Source: Prevotella sp. P5-50 | Lineage (GTDB): Bacteria; Bacteroidota; Bacteroidia; Bacteroidales; Bacteroidaceae | NCBI RefSeq assembly: GCF_002251295.1 | Contig: NZ_NPJA01000019.1 | Location: 248,001 to 312,000, forward strand | Length of the DNA stretch: 64,000 nt | Direction: 5' to 3' | In this document: positions 44,410 through 55,033 of the stretch, piece by piece | How positions within the stretch are numbered: position 1 is the first letter of the stretch | Layout: each line of letters opens with the position of its first letter | The notes under the pieces: generated by a model | What the model saw: the letters and a program-made list of their open reading frames with translations, nothing else | Told to the model about the DNA's origin: nothing | The model's database searches: none | Made by a program: the position numbers and the translations under genes

Positions 44410-45221
44410 CGGCGGCAACGGATAAAGCGTATTTTGCCAAAAGCATCGCTACGGGGCGTCACTTCGCTGAATCCAGCATTGTGAAGCATTGTGCAGAGAT
44501 CATCGGCATAGAGTGGATTGATTTCGAAATAAAGGTAACCTTGCGGTAGAAGTGCCGTTAAGGCATAGCGTGCAATGGCGCAATAGAATCGCAGCGGATC
44601 GCTATCTGGCACGAAAAGTGCTGTGTGTGGTTCGTAATCGAGTACGTTTTTCTCCATCGCTTCAGCCTCGTTTTGACAGATATATGGCGGATTGCTCACG
44701 ATAATGTCATAGCGCTGATTATCATCTTCATGATTTTGTAGTGCATCGCGCAATATGAAATCAACATGTGCGTTCAGGTTTTGTGCATTTTCTGAAGCCA
44801 GCGAAAGGGCATCGGGGGATATATCCCATGCTGTAATCTGTGCTTTTGGCTGTGCCAATGCCATAGTGATGGCAATGCAACCACTGCCTGTTCCGATATC
44901 GAGCAAACTGCTGAATGGTGTGGAAAGCATCCATTGACAGAGTTCTCCGGTCTCAGGTCTGGGTATTAAAGCCCGTCGGTCGGTATGGAAAGTATGTCCG
45001 CAAAACTGCGTCTTGCCTAATACATACTGCACGGGCTCATGGTTTTTTAATCGTTCTGCCACTTGTTTGAGGTCGCTGTCATCGGTGTCTGCGTCGCGTC
45101 CGAGACAGATATCGGTGAGTGATAAACCATAGCGCACTTCATAAACCAAGCGTGCAATGGCTTTTGCCTCACCCTCGTCGTAGGTCAATGCCAGTTGTTT
45201 ACAAAGCGTATTGTACGTCAT
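44406..45221 (-). CDS. prmC: Release factor glutamine methyltransferase
   Basis: PrmC methylates the Gln of the GGQ loop in peptide release factors. The 271-residue protein has the SAM motif LLDIGTGSGCIAI (residues 106-118) and the catalytic NPPY (177-180). Its N-terminal helical domain is normal in length. The ATGA junction with recX indicates tight coupling. Confidence 0.95.
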   Translation of the reverse strand: MTYNTLCKQLALTYDEGEAKAIARLVYEVRYGLSLTDICLGRDADTDDSDLKQVAERLKNHEPVQYVLGKTQFCGHTFHTDRRALIPRPETGELCQWMLSTPFSSLLDIGTGSGCIAITMALAQPKAQITAWDISPDALSLASENAQNLNAHVDFILRDALQNHEDDNQRYDIIVSNPPYICQNEAEAMEKNVLDYEPHTALFVPDSDPLRFYCAIARYALTALLPQGYLYFEINPLYADDLCTMLHNAGFSEVTPRSDAFGKIRFIRCRR

Positions 45222-45242
45222 TCCTACTGCAATAGAAGTGGG

Positions 45243-46820
45243 TTAGGGGTGTTGCAACAGCTGGATAGCCTTCATCACGATGTCGTTTTGCTCATTCATG
45301 ATAGAGAAATACTCATCCATATTCCATAGGTCGCGTGCCACAAGTGCCTTCATTTGGAGACGAAGGGATGGGAGTGACTTTTGCAATTCGGCATCGTCTT
45401 TTGGTTTGACACCGTCTTTTGCAGCCTCTGCCAACATTTGGTCAATCACATCTTGCGGCACTTCATAGGTGTTTTTGAAAGTCTCAAACACAGGATACTG
45501 CTTTTGCAACTGCTTGCGATGTGTATCCACATAGCGCAGATTGGCATTGATGATATATGATTTGGCAGCAATCTCTCTGTAGAAGGGAGTATAGATTGTA
45601 GTATCGAGTGGCACATAATGGTCGGGCATGATACCTCCTCCGCCATAAACCGTACGGTGTTGGCGCAGTGTATAGCATTTCAGTGAGTCGGCAAAATGTA
45701 TGCTGTCTGCATGTTGCAGTTCGCCACTGGTCAGTCTGTTATATACATCCATGGCGTAATCTTCTGCTTTTCCTTTCACGTATGGTTTTTGGATACAGCG
45801 TCCAGATGGTGTGAAATAGTGGGCTATAGTCAGTCGAATCATTGATCCATCGGGCAGGTCAACAGGTCGTTGTACCAGACCTTTACCGTATGATCGACGT
45901 CCAACCACGATGCCGCGATCTTGGTCTTGTATGGCACCCGTCACGATTTCAGCGGCTGAAGCCGAGTAACTGTCAATCAACACAGCGAGCTGACCTTCCT
46001 CAAAGAGTCCTTTTCCGCGTGCTTTATAATCTTTGCGTGAGGCTTGTCGCCCTTCCATATATACAATAAGGTCGCCAGCGTGAAGCATCTCGTTGGCAAT
46101 TTCCACTGCAGCGTGCATATATCCGCCACCGTTTCCTTGCAGGTCAAGTATGAGCGAGGTCATGCCTTGTGCCTTTAAAGCTTTGAGGCGTTCGCGAAAT
46201 TCTTCGTGGGTTTGTGCCCCGAAGCTACCGATTCGGATATATCCTATCGTTGGTCTGATCATATATGAGGCATCGATAGTCTTCACAGGAATCTTGTCGC
46301 GGATGATATCGAAATGCAGCATGCCCTTGATACCGCGGCGTACAACGCCCAAGCGCACTAATGTTCCCTTTCGTCCGCGCAGGCTGCGCATGATTTCTTC
46401 GCGCGACATTTTTACGCCAGCAATCGCAGTATCATTGACGGTGACTATTCTGTCGCCCGCCATGATGCCTTTCTTTTCAGACGGACCGCCTACCACGGGT
46501 TGTATCACGAGTAGTGTATCTTCCGACATATTAAACTGCACACCGATGCCCTCGAAGTTGCCTTGCAGTGGTTCGTTGCTTGCTTCCACCTCTTTTGCGG
46601 TAAGGTAACTGCTGTGCGGATCGAGTTTTTCGAGCATACCTCGTATGCCGTCTTCCACCAATCGCTGTTCATCTACGGTGTCCACATACAGGTTGTTGAT
46701 AGCCATCTCTGCTATTTGCAGTTTGCGCAAGGCTTCTCCTCGCATATTGATGCGCAACTGTGCTATGGCAGCCAACGGCAACAATAGCATGAGGTATAGT
46801 ATATTTCTTTTTGAAATCAT
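45243..46820 (-). CDS. S41-family C-terminal processing peptidase with PDZ domain
   Basis: A 525-residue exported serine protease of the CtpA/Prc family. A signal peptide (NILYLMLLLPLAAIA) is followed by a PDZ domain (about 90-165: GNFEGIGVQFNMSEDTLLV, AGDRIVTVNDTAI) and the protease core, with the Ser in DSYSASAAEIVTGA (residues 283-296) and Lys313 in GRRSYGKGLVQ. It acts in the periplasm on unknown substrates. 21 bp separate it from prmC and 10 bp from parE. Confidence 0.93.
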   Translation of the reverse strand: MISKRNILYLMLLLPLAAIAQLRINMRGEALRKLQIAEMAINNLYVDTVDEQRLVEDGIRGMLEKLDPHSSYLTAKEVEASNEPLQGNFEGIGVQFNMSEDTLLVIQPVVGGPSEKKGIMAGDRIVTVNDTAIAGVKMSREEIMRSLRGRKGTLVRLGVVRRGIKGMLHFDIIRDKIPVKTIDASYMIRPTIGYIRIGSFGAQTHEEFRERLKALKAQGMTSLILDLQGNGGGYMHAAVEIANEMLHAGDLIVYMEGRQASRKDYKARGKGLFEEGQLAVLIDSYSASAAEIVTGAIQDQDRGIVVGRRSYGKGLVQRPVDLPDGSMIRLTIAHYFTPSGRCIQKPYVKGKAEDYAMDVYNRLTSGELQHADSIHFADSLKCYTLRQHRTVYGGGGIMPDHYVPLDTTIYTPFYREIAAKSYIINANLRYVDTHRKQLQKQYPVFETFKNTYEVPQDVIDQMLAEAAKDGVKPKDDAELQKSLPSLRLQMKALVARDLWNMDEYFSIMNEQNDIVMKAIQLLQHP

Positions 46821-46830
46821 GTTTTCTTTG

Positions 46831-48777
46831 TTATTCGTAAACGTCTTCTGGTCGGTCTTCCTCTATCACGAGGTTGTCGATGATAAAGTTCTGTCGCTCC
46901 ATAGTGTTCTTGCCCATGTAGTATTCCAATAGCTTTTGCACCTGGTCGTTCTTATGCAGCGTCACCTGTTCGAGTCTGATATCAGGTCCGATAAAGCCAG
47001 CAAACTCTTCTGGGCTTATTTCTCCGAGACCTTTGAATCGTGTGATTTCCGGGTCCGGTCCTAATTGTTGTATGGCATTGATGCGTTCCTCTTCGCTATA
47101 GCAATAGCGTGTGATGAAGTCAGTCTTCTTTCCTTCCGTCTTAGCGTCAGCTTCTGCCACCACCTTTTTGTTTTTTATTTTGGTTCTACGGTTGCGCACT
47201 CTGAACAAAGGAGTCTGTAGTACATATACGTGTCCCTTTTTGACAAGTTCTGGAAAGAACTGCAAGAAGAATGTAATGATCAGCAGTCGGATGTGCATTC
47301 CATCGACATCCGCATCGGTAGCCACTATCACTTTATTGTAGCGCAACGTGTCAAGGCTCTCTTCGATATCGAGTGCAGCCTGCAAAAGGTTGAACTCTTC
47401 GTTTTCATAGACCACCTTTTTGGTCAGTCCAAACGAGTTCAGAGGTTTACCGCGCAGTGAGAAAACCGCCTGTGTATTCACATCTCTGCTCTTTGTGATA
47501 CTTCCGCTTGCCGAGTCGCCCTCAGTGATAAAGATGCAACTCTCCTCTTTTCTGTCGTTTTTAGCATCGCTGAAATGGATGCGACAATCGCGCAGTTTGC
47601 GGTTGTGCAAGTTAGCTTTCTTTGCCCGTTCACGTGCAATCTTGGTCACACCCGCCATTGCTTTGCGCTCGCGTTCGCTCTCTTTCACCTTCTGCTCTAT
47701 CACTTCAGCCACGTCGGTATGGATGTGCAGGTAGTTGTCCACCTCCTGTTTGACGAAGTCGCCCACATATTTATTAATAGAGACTCCATCGTTAGGAGAC
47801 ATAGTGAGTGATCCCAACTTGATTTTGGTCTGGCTTTCGAACATCGGTTCCTCTACGTTGATGGCAATAGCAGCAACGAGTCCGGTTCGAATATCCCCAT
47901 ATTCGTATTTCCCGAAAAATTCCTTAATTGTCTTGGCGATATGCTCTTTGAATGCACTTTGATGTGTACCGCCCTGAGTTGTATGTTGTCCGTTGACAAA
48001 CGAATAATATTCTTCACCATACTGGTTGGCATGTGTGAATGCAATTTCTATATCTTCTCCCTTGAGGTGTATGATGGGATATAGGGGATCGTTGGTCATT
48101 CGGTCCTTCAACAAGTCCTCCAAACCATGTCGGCTGAGTATTCTTCTGCCGTTGTACATGATGGCGAGACCAGTATTGAGATAGGTATAGTTGCGGAGCA
48201 TGTTTTCCACAAAGTCGTTGTGGAACTGGTAATTGATGAACAAGGTATTGTCTGGCTCGAAGAAGATGTATGTTCCATTCTCGTCGTCGGTCTTTTCTGT
48301 CACGTCACTTTGCAGTTGTCCGCGCTCAAAAACCGCTCTTCTTACCTGTCCATCTCTATATGATGCCACTTCAAACCTACTGCTTAACGCATTGACTGCT
48401 TTGATACCGACACCATTGAGTCCTACAGATTTTTTGAAAGCCTTAGAGTCATATTTACCGCCCGTATTCAGCATACTGACCGCTTCGATAAGTTTTCCTT
48501 GTGGAATGCCACGTCCATAGTCGCGCACCGACACCCGCAGTTGGTCGTCGATGTTGATTTCTATGCGGTCTCCGGCATTCATTTTAAACTCGTCGATAGA
48601 GTTGTCTATGACCTCTTTCAGCAATACATAGATGCCGTCTTCAGCCAGCGAACCGTCGCCCAGGCGTCCGATATACATGCCCGGTCTTGTTCGCACGTGT
48701 TCCATATCCGACAGATGTCGGATATTGTCATCTTCATATCTGATGGTTTGCTCGTTGGTGTTGATGTCTTCGCTCAT
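46831..48777 (-). CDS. parE: DNA topoisomerase IV subunit B
   Basis: A 648-residue type IIA topoisomerase B subunit. GHKL ATPase motifs: [17 protein letters not shown] and [14 protein letters not shown]. The Toprim domain shows [10 protein letters not shown] and [15 protein letters not shown]. Length and sequence favour the ParE/Topo IV type typical of Bacteroidetes over GyrB, although separation by eye is not certain. The parC partner is not in this window. Confidence 0.9.
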   Translation of the reverse strand: MSEDINTNEQTIRYEDDNIRHLSDMEHVRTRPGMYIGRLGDGSLAEDGIYVLLKEVIDNSIDEFKMNAGDRIEINIDDQLRVSVRDYGRGIPQGKLIEAVSMLNTGGKYDSKAFKKSVGLNGVGIKAVNALSSRFEVASYRDGQVRRAVFERGQLQSDVTEKTDDENGTYIFFEPDNTLFINYQFHNDFVENMLRNYTYLNTGLAIMYNGRRILSRHGLEDLLKDRMTNDPLYPIIHLKGEDIEIAFTHANQYGEEYYSFVNGQHTTQGGTHQSAFKEHIAKTIKEFFGKYEYGDIRTGLVAAIAINVEEPMFESQTKIKLGSLTMSPNDGVSINKYVGDFVKQEVDNYLHIHTDVAEVIEQKVKESERERKAMAGVTKIARERAKKANLHNRKLRDCRIHFSDAKNDRKEESCIFITEGDSASGSITKSRDVNTQAVFSLRGKPLNSFGLTKKVVYENEEFNLLQAALDIEESLDTLRYNKVIVATDADVDGMHIRLLIITFFLQFFPELVKKGHVYVLQTPLFRVRNRRTKIKNKKVVAEADAKTEGKKTDFITRYCYSEEERINAIQQLGPDPEITRFKGLGEISPEEFAGFIGPDIRLEQVTLHKNDQVQKLLEYYMGKNTMERQNFIIDNLVIEEDRPEDVYE

Positions 48778-48786
48778 ATTGTCAGG

Positions 48787-49944
48787 TTAGATATTCTTTT
48801 TATAACAGCGGCGCCGCTTATGTTGTACGTGTTCAAGATACTGCCATTGGCTCTGCACTTTATCGTTGGTTTCCATCTCGACATTAGTCTCTCCCCATTC
48901 AAAGCCATATTTCTGATACCATGGGATGAGGTCGTAGAATAGCAAAGCGTTAGCGCCTTTGTTTTGATATTCAGGCAGAATGCCCACCAGCATAAGATCT
49001 ACAATCTTTGTTTTGTGGAATTTCAGAGCCTTGAGTAAGTGCCACCAGCCGAATGGGAACATTCTTCCGTTGTGGCATTTCTGCAGTGCTTTAGTCAGCG
49101 ACGGTATAGATATGCCCACTCCAATCAGTTTGTGGTCTGGCGTATTCCAGTCTTCTATGAGAGTGACGAGATTGAGGTCGAGTACAGGGAAATACATTTT
49201 GAGGTATTCGTCAATCTGCGCTTCGGTCATTTGCGAGTATCCGTAGAGGTTTCCGAATGTTTGGTTGACCACGTCGAACACTTTTCTTCCCACCTGTTCT
49301 TTGCCAAAAACCTCGCTACGTTTTATCTTTCTTACGTGAAGGTTGTATCGCTTCATCACCATTTGTGCGATTTTAGCGTATTTGTCGGGCATCGTTCCCT
49401 TTTTTGGCACAATAAGTTTGAACTCCACGTAGTCGTTGTCTTTCTCCCAACCGCCCATCTGTTCCATGTGTTTGGGATAGTAGGGATAGTTGTAAATAGT
49501 CGCCATCGTACCCAATTGGTCGAATCCTTCAATGAGCATACCCTCTGGATCCATGTCCGTATAGCCGAGTGGTCCTACCATTTCGGTCATACCTTTGGTG
49601 CGCCCCCATTGTTCAACGGCCTCAAGTAATGCTTTCGAAACCTCGATATCGTCAATGAAGTCGATCCATCCGAACCTCACGCTTTTTCTCTGCCAGCGTT
49701 CGTTGGCTCGGTTATTGATGATGGCAGCCACGCGTCCAACAATCTTTCCGTCTTTAAAGGCGAGGAAATATTCAGCTTCGCAAAATTCGAAAGCCGCGTT
49801 TTCCTTCTTGTTGTGCGTATGTTTCTCGTCGCTGTATAGGTTGGGCGCATCATATTTATTGCCTCTATACAGGTCATAATGGAATTGTATGAAGTCTTCC
49901 AGAAGTTTCTGGCTATCTACTCTCTTTATTTCTATTGATGACAT
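48787..49944 (-). CDS. GNAT-like acyltransferase (unknown substrate)
   Basis: A 385-residue protein common in Bacteroidetes. The N-terminal half resembles a GNAT fold (YFLAFKDGKIVGRVAAIINNRANE; acetyl-CoA loop region), and the C-terminal half has a second GNAT-like part ending MLVGILPEYQNKGANALLFYDLIPWYQKYGFEWGET. The acceptor is unknown. It lies 10 bp from parE on the same strand; 49945-50020 holds no gene. Confidence 0.8.
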   Translation of the reverse strand: MSSIEIKRVDSQKLLEDFIQFHYDLYRGNKYDAPNLYSDEKHTHNKKENAAFEFCEAEYFLAFKDGKIVGRVAAIINNRANERWQRKSVRFGWIDFIDDIEVSKALLEAVEQWGRTKGMTEMVGPLGYTDMDPEGMLIEGFDQLGTMATIYNYPYYPKHMEQMGGWEKDNDYVEFKLIVPKKGTMPDKYAKIAQMVMKRYNLHVRKIKRSEVFGKEQVGRKVFDVVNQTFGNLYGYSQMTEAQIDEYLKMYFPVLDLNLVTLIEDWNTPDHKLIGVGISIPSLTKALQKCHNGRMFPFGWWHLLKALKFHKTKIVDLMLVGILPEYQNKGANALLFYDLIPWYQKYGFEWGETNVEMETNDKVQSQWQYLEHVQHKRRRCYKKNI

Positions 49945-50020
49945 CTCTTCTTCTTTTTATCTATAAATAACGTCCAGAATTGATGCAAAGGTAGTGAAAA
50001 ACTGACAAAAAGCCAAACAT

Positions 50021-51205
50021 TTAACCTATTTTACGGCATACGAACAATACGTGGTTGCCATCTGGAAGTGTGGTGCCGAAGATGTATGTATCTCCACCGT
50101 CTTTCAGCTTGAGTTTCTTGCGCAGTACTTCTGCCGATAGTGGAAAGTTGCGCACTGCCACATTGGCGCGGTCTATACCAGCAAGTGCTTCTCTCAGTTC
50201 GCGCTTGTTTAAGGAGCATTGTTGCTTGACGATGAAACTTCTACCAGGGAATGATTTCACTGCTGTGTTGCTTAGGAAGAGGTGTGAATTGGCAGCCACC
50301 TGTTGCATGGCGAAGGCACGTTCCACTTCAGTGAAGCATCCGCCTTTCATGATACTGGCATTGGGTTCATAGAGATAGGTGTTGTCCAAAGCGCTGTTGT
50401 CAGTTGCTGTGGGTTGGCAGGTTGGTGTTTCTGTTGTGTCGGAAGGGCAGAACCGTTGTTCATCGTTGATACAAATGAGTGTTGGATTTGCCGAAGCGCG
50501 ATGGTCGATGACAAGCAATAGCTCCTTACATTCATTTTTCACGCTGACGATATGTACCTCGCTGGCGCCTCCCAAGTCATCAACCGCCTTTCGCCAGTCG
50601 AGCATAGGCGATAGTTTCATGACTATATGTTCAGCCTTTTCGCGCAACACAGGCATCATGAGCGTGACATCTGGTGTGCAATCAGCCAGTCCGTAGGTGC
50701 GTGCGCCATGTTCGTCGCGCCTTGCCGGGTCTATGAATATGACCGTAGCACGCGCCATCTTGTTGACAAAGTCTTCTGCATCATCGTTGGCAACGGCGGC
50801 TTCCAACTGCAGTATGGGGAAGTTGTGGTGTGCCAGTTGACAGAGCATTTCATTGCGTTCCACGTAGGTTCGCTTGTCGAATGCCCTTGCCATGAACGAG
50901 AAATCGATACCCATGCCGCCTGTAAGATCCACATAGGAAGTGTCTTTGCCGCCCCATCTCTCCACGACGTTTGCTTTGTATTGAGCCGTTTGTTGGCTCG
51001 ATGCCTGTTCCATGTTGAGGTGTGGTGGGTATAGAATGTTGTCGCAAGTTGCCCAGTCGGGCAGTTTTCGGCGTGCAGTCTGCCATCCGGCAATCTGTTG
51101 CAAAGCCAGTTTCAGATCGATGTCTGACGCAGGTTTCGTCAGCGCCAACTGGCGGATGTCATCGTTGCGATGTTGCTTGATGAAGGTTAGGGTACTGTCG
51201 TTCAT
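50021..51205 (-). CDS. Class I SAM methyltransferase with THUMP-like C terminus
   Basis: A 394-residue protein. The SAM motif YVDLTGGMGIDFSFM lies near residues 92-106, with FIDPARRD downstream. The C-terminal VAVRNFPLSAEVLRKKLKLKDGGDTYIFGT... resembles the THUMP-like RNA-binding domain, so an RNA substrate is plausible. ATG 51205 (MNDSTLTFIKQHR) is chosen because the upstream in-frame 52 codons are low-complexity and non-homologous. It follows the CoA-transferase gene on the same strand. Confidence 0.85.
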   Translation of the reverse strand: MNDSTLTFIKQHRNDDIRQLALTKPASDIDLKLALQQIAGWQTARRKLPDWATCDNILYPPHLNMEQASSQQTAQYKANVVERWGGKDTSYVDLTGGMGIDFSFMARAFDKRTYVERNEMLCQLAHHNFPILQLEAAVANDDAEDFVNKMARATVIFIDPARRDEHGARTYGLADCTPDVTLMMPVLREKAEHIVMKLSPMLDWRKAVDDLGGASEVHIVSVKNECKELLLVIDHRASANPTLICINDEQRFCPSDTTETPTCQPTATDNSALDNTYLYEPNASIMKGGCFTEVERAFAMQQVAANSHLFLSNTAVKSFPGRSFIVKQQCSLNKRELREALAGIDRANVAVRNFPLSAEVLRKKLKLKDGGDTYIFGTTLPDGNHVLFVCRKIG

Positions 51206-51368
51206 TGTTGGGAATGGGGGATGGAGGACTGAAGGAGATGCTTCGGTAACGGTTGCGGCCTTTCTTCGCTGGTGGTTGCGACTCTTTTGGGGTGGCTGTG
51301 GGCTGTAAAAACGAGGAGGAGTCAGCGTTGTGCGGACCCCTCCCAGTGTTATTTTTTTCACGCTGATG

Positions 51369-52874
51369 TTATTTCACATATTCCGCGAAATCGGTCAGTC
51401 GCATATCGCCCTTGCGTGCCAATGAGTCGTGCATAGCGAATGCAGCGGGCAGATTGTGGCGTGTGTGACCGCCTTTGGCAATCTTCATGTAGTCCCACAA
51501 CAGTTGCTTGTAGTCTGGATGTACGCACTGCTCGATAATGAGTTTCGCTCTTTCTTCCGGACATTTACCGCGCAAGTCAGCCACACCTTGCTCTGTTACG
51601 ATGATATTGACATCGTGTTCTGAGTGGTCCTGATGGCTTACGAAAGGCACGATGCTACTGATGAGGCCGCCTTTGGCTGTTGACGGACAGGTGAAGATAG
51701 AGAGGTAAGCGTTGCGCTCGAAGTCTCCCGAACCACCAATACCGTTCATCATCTTCACGCCACTGATATGTGTAGAGTTTGCATTGCCGTAGAGGTCACA
51801 CTCAATAGCGGTGTTGATAGCGATAACACCCAGTCGGCGAATGATCTCAGGACTGTTTGAAATCTCGCTCTGGCGCAGTGTGAGGTGGTCTTTGAAGTAG
51901 TCCATGTTGTCATAAACCTGCATGAGGCAGTCGTTTGACACGGTCAGTGAGCATGCAGATGCATCTTTCACGCGACCTGTGAGCATCATGTCAATGACAG
52001 AGTTCTGTATCACTTCGGTGTAGATATTGAAGTCGGGCACCTGCTTGTCTTGTCCCAGCGCACCGAGGATAGCGTTAGCTGTAGATCCTACGCCACTCTG
52101 CAAGGGGAGGAATTCCTTAGGAATACGTCCCTTGGCGAGTTCTGAAACGAGGAATTCGGCAGTAAGGAAACCGATTTTTTCTGTTACGGGGTCAGAGTCT
52201 TTGAAAGCTCTTGCCTCGTCGGGGATGTTACATTCTACAACGCCCACGAGCTTGTCTTTGGGTATAACTACATAGGGCACACCGATGCGATCGCCAACCT
52301 TTTCGATGGGGATAGCCTTGCGGTAAGGAGGATCGAGAGGTTCATAGACATCGTGGATGAACTTTGCGTTGGGGTTGTGGAAGCTGTTCAGTTCGAGAAT
52401 CACATGCTTGGCGAGGCGTGCAGCCGTTGGCGAGATGCCACCAGCAGCGGTCAGATAGACGTGATACTCGTTGCCACACTCCTCGATGTCGCATACTTCG
52501 AGTATAGCCCAGTCAATCTCACCATAGAAACCATAGCGCAGTTCCTGTGCCATGTGGCTCAGGTGCAGGTCGTTGTATGGGATTTCTCCCATGTTGACGC
52601 GCTTGCGGAAATCTGGATTGGTGGTATATGGAGCACGGTATTTAATGGCCTGTGCATTGGCCAGTACGCCATCTGTGGACTGTCCGGTCGAAGCACCGGT
52701 GAAGATACCAACTTTGAACTCGCGTCCAGCAGCGTGTTCTGCCTCTGCTTTCTTTGCCAGTTCTCTTGTGACAGCTTTGGCAACACCAGCAGGCGTGAAG
52801 CCACTCATGGCGATGTTGTCGTTGTTGTTGATCAGCGCTGCAGCTTCTGCAGCGGTCATGCGTGTATAAGCCAT
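51369..52874 (-). CDS. Acetyl-CoA hydrolase/CoA-transferase
   Basis: A 501-residue class I CoA-transferase, succinyl-CoA:acetate type, which conserves energy when acetate is made. The first half has GFTPAGVAKAV and IFTGASTGQSTDG; the second half has the catalytic Glu in FNIYTEVIQNSVIDMM and GVKMMNGIGGSGDF. The C-terminal LAR..MRLTDFAEYV is usual. A minus-strand promoter with TAATTTCG is at 52915-52922. Confidence 0.93.
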   Translation of the reverse strand: MAYTRMTAAEAAALINNNDNIAMSGFTPAGVAKAVTRELAKKAEAEHAAGREFKVGIFTGASTGQSTDGVLANAQAIKYRAPYTTNPDFRKRVNMGEIPYNDLHLSHMAQELRYGFYGEIDWAILEVCDIEECGNEYHVYLTAAGGISPTAARLAKHVILELNSFHNPNAKFIHDVYEPLDPPYRKAIPIEKVGDRIGVPYVVIPKDKLVGVVECNIPDEARAFKDSDPVTEKIGFLTAEFLVSELAKGRIPKEFLPLQSGVGSTANAILGALGQDKQVPDFNIYTEVIQNSVIDMMLTGRVKDASACSLTVSNDCLMQVYDNMDYFKDHLTLRQSEISNSPEIIRRLGVIAINTAIECDLYGNANSTHISGVKMMNGIGGSGDFERNAYLSIFTCPSTAKGGLISSIVPFVSHQDHSEHDVNIIVTEQGVADLRGKCPEERAKLIIEQCVHPDYKQLLWDYMKIAKGGHTRHNLPAAFAMHDSLARKGDMRLTDFAEYVK

Positions 52875-52914
52875 TTGTTTTATGTTTGGGTAGTTTATAT
52901 TCCGTTAGTGGGTG

Positions 52915-52946
52915 CGAAATTACGAAATATTTGTTGAAAAGTCAAA
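52915..52946 (-). promoter_or_regulatory. Promoter of the CoA-transferase gene
   Basis: Minus-strand -7 TAATTTCG (52915-52922, one mismatch) and -33 TTTG (52943-52946), 20 bp apart. Confidence 0.55.
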
Positions 52947-52962
52947 TTTTGAAGTCAAAAAC

Positions 52963-52993
52963 TTTGTTTTTCGGTGTGTTATTAGTAATTTTG
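52963..52993 (+). promoter_or_regulatory. Promoter of cysS
   Basis: -33 TTTG (52963-52966) and -7 TAATTTTG (52986-52993), 19 bp apart; expected start about 15 nt before the cysS ATG. Confidence 0.75.
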
Positions 52994-53015
52994 CAAAAGT
53001 AAAACTTAAAATAGA

Positions 53016-54506
53016 ATGGAATCCAAACTCGTAATATACAATACGCTAACTCGTCAAAAAGAGCGTTTTGAACCATTGAATGCACCTCATGTAGGCATGT
53101 ATGTGTGTGGTCCTACCGTCTATGGCGACCCCCATTTGGGCCATGCTCGCCCTGCCATTACCTTCGACTTGGTGTTTCGTTATCTTCGCCATTTAGGTTA
53201 TAAGGTTCGCTATGTGCGCAACATTACCGATGTGGGCCACTTGGAGCACGATGCCGATGAAGGCGACGACAAGATAGAAAAGAAGGCTCGTTTGGAGCAA
53301 TTGGAGCCGATGGAGATAGCCCAGTACTATACCAACCGCTACCATCAGGCTATGGAAGCCCTCAACGTGTTGCCTCCGAGCATCGAACCGCATGCCACTG
53401 GTCACATCATCGAACAGCAGCAATTGGTGCAGCAGATATTGGACAATGGTTTTGCCTACAAGTCGAACGGTTCTATCTACTTTGACATCGAGGCTTACAA
53501 CAAGCAATATAAATATGGTGAACTCAGTGGACGATCGCTCGAAAACACGAAGGATGAGAGCCGCGAGTTGGCAGGTGTGGGTGAAAAGCGCCACCAAGCC
53601 GACTTTGCTTTGTGGAAGAAAGCATCGGCAGAGCACATCATGCGCTGGCCTTCGCCATGGAGTGACGGTTTCCCCGGATGGCACTGTGAGTGTACAGCCA
53701 TGGGCCGTAAGTATCTTGGCGATACTTTCGACATCCACGGTGGTGGTATGGATTTGATTTTCCCACACCATGAATGTGAGATCGCGCAAGCCATTGCATC
53801 CCAGGGACACCCTATGGTTAAATACTGGATGCATAATAATATGTTGACCATCAACGGTCAGAAGATGGGCAAATCGCTGGGCAATTTCATTACGCTCAAC
53901 GAGTTTTTCAGCGGCAATCACCCATTGTTGGAACAGGCCTACAGCGCCATGACCATCCGTTTCTTCATACTTTCTGCCCACTATCGCGGCACTGTTGATT
54001 TCTCCAACGAGGCATTGAAGGCATCGGAGAAGGGCTTACAGAAACTGTTGCAAGGCATTGCCGACCTGAAGCGCATCAATGTCAGCGCACATTGTGATAG
54101 TGAGACCGAACATATTGTGAAGTCGTTGCGCCAGAAATGCTACGATGCTATGAACGACGATTTGGCTACTCCACAGGTCATCAGCCATCTGTTTGAGGCT
54201 TGCTCGGTAGTCAACAAGCTCGTTGACCATAAAGCTACCATCTGTGCCGACTGTCTGAAAGAGCTTAGCGACACCATGCGCCTGTTCACATTCGACATTC
54301 TTGGTCTGCGTGAAGAGGCGAGTGAAACAAGCCAGGAGCGCGAGCAAGCCTTCGGAAAGGTGGTCGATATGGTGCTTGAATTGCGTGCCAAGGCCAAGTC
54401 AGATAAGGACTGGGCCACATCAGATAAGATTCGTGATGAGTTGGCAGCAGCAGGTTTTGAGGTAAAAGACACTAAGGATGGTGTCACCTGGAAACTTAAT
54501 AAATGA
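53016..54506 (+). CDS. cysS: Cysteinyl-tRNA synthetase
   Basis: Class I tRNA synthetase of 496 residues. The Zn-binding [16 protein letters not shown] includes the HIGH variant HLGH; the second Zn region reads [10 protein letters not shown] with [18 protein letters not shown]; the activation loop is KMGKSLGN (KMSKS). A DALR-like C-terminal helix domain ends [14 protein letters not shown]. Monocistronic with its own promoter and terminator. Confidence 0.97.
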   Translation: MESKLVIYNTLTRQKERFEPLNAPHVGMYVCGPTVYGDPHLGHARPAITFDLVFRYLRHLGYKVRYVRNITDVGHLEHDADEGDDKIEKKARLEQLEPMEIAQYYTNRYHQAMEALNVLPPSIEPHATGHIIEQQQLVQQILDNGFAYKSNGSIYFDIEAYNKQYKYGELSGRSLENTKDESRELAGVGEKRHQADFALWKKASAEHIMRWPSPWSDGFPGWHCECTAMGRKYLGDTFDIHGGGMDLIFPHHECEIAQAIASQGHPMVKYWMHNNMLTINGQKMGKSLGNFITLNEFFSGNHPLLEQAYSAMTIRFFILSAHYRGTVDFSNEALKASEKGLQKLLQGIADLKRINVSAHCDSETEHIVKSLRQKCYDAMNDDLATPQVISHLFEACSVVNKLVDHKATICADCLKELSDTMRLFTFDILGLREEASETSQEREQAFGKVVDMVLELRAKAKSDKDWATSDKIRDELAAAGFEVKDTKDGVTWKLNK

Positions 54507-54568
54507 GAACAATTTGATGTATTTTTACATTGTTTAGTATAAAAGCCTTTTTTTATAAATCATCGTTT

Positions 54569-54600
54569 AAACAGGCCGATGTGATATCGCCCTGTTTTTT
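54569..54600 (+). terminator. Terminator after cysS
   Basis: Stem AAACAGG / CCTGTTT with inner CGAT / ATCG, one C-C mismatch, GTGAT loop, then a T-run (54595-54601). Confidence 0.85.
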
Positions 54601-54770
54601 TATGATCATGTTTTTGGGGCAATGCACGAAGCATCAATCACGTGTGTATAGGTCCTCTGCACCATGTATAGCGTTGGAAGCCAGAAAAACCATGTTTTTC
54701 CGCCCACTCTTAAGAGTTGTGTAACATGATGGTATATAGTGTATTATAGTGCTATGCGAGTTGCGTTACT

Positions 54771-54983
54771 CAGCAATTTCAATGAATTTGGTCAGCAATT
54801 TCAATGAATTTGGTCAGCAATTTCAATGAATTTACTTCGCAAATTCAATGAGTTTGCACATCAACGAATATTTCGTTCGTCTCTTATAAAAATCAGTTAG
54901 CAGAGCAAATCAATTTGAATTACTCTGCAAATCAATTTGAATTACTCTGCAAATCAATTTGAATTGCTCAGCAAATCAATTTG
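54771..54983. repeat. 22-bp-period tandem repeat array, locus C (two blocks)
   Basis: Block 1: CAGCAATTTCAATGAATTTG at 54771, 54793 and 54815 with a diverged copy at 54837, exactly 22 bp apart. Block 2: CAAATCAATTTG at 54906, 54928, 54950 and 54972, again 22 bp apart, joined by AATTACTCTG-type spacers. The block order is reversed relative to locus A. The array lies in the convergent gap between cysS and the papain-like gene; the rest of 54601-54770 has no gene. Confidence 0.93.
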
Positions 54984-55033
54984 AATTGCAGAACCAAGTG
55001 GCCTTCGTCAGCAAGTAAAGTGCTATCGGTAGG

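Noticed and set aside
51206..51361. N-terminal extension of the THUMP-like methyltransferase
   Set aside because: The extra 52 residues are proline/arginine-rich with no homology and no second start signal; ATG 51205 fits the family start better.
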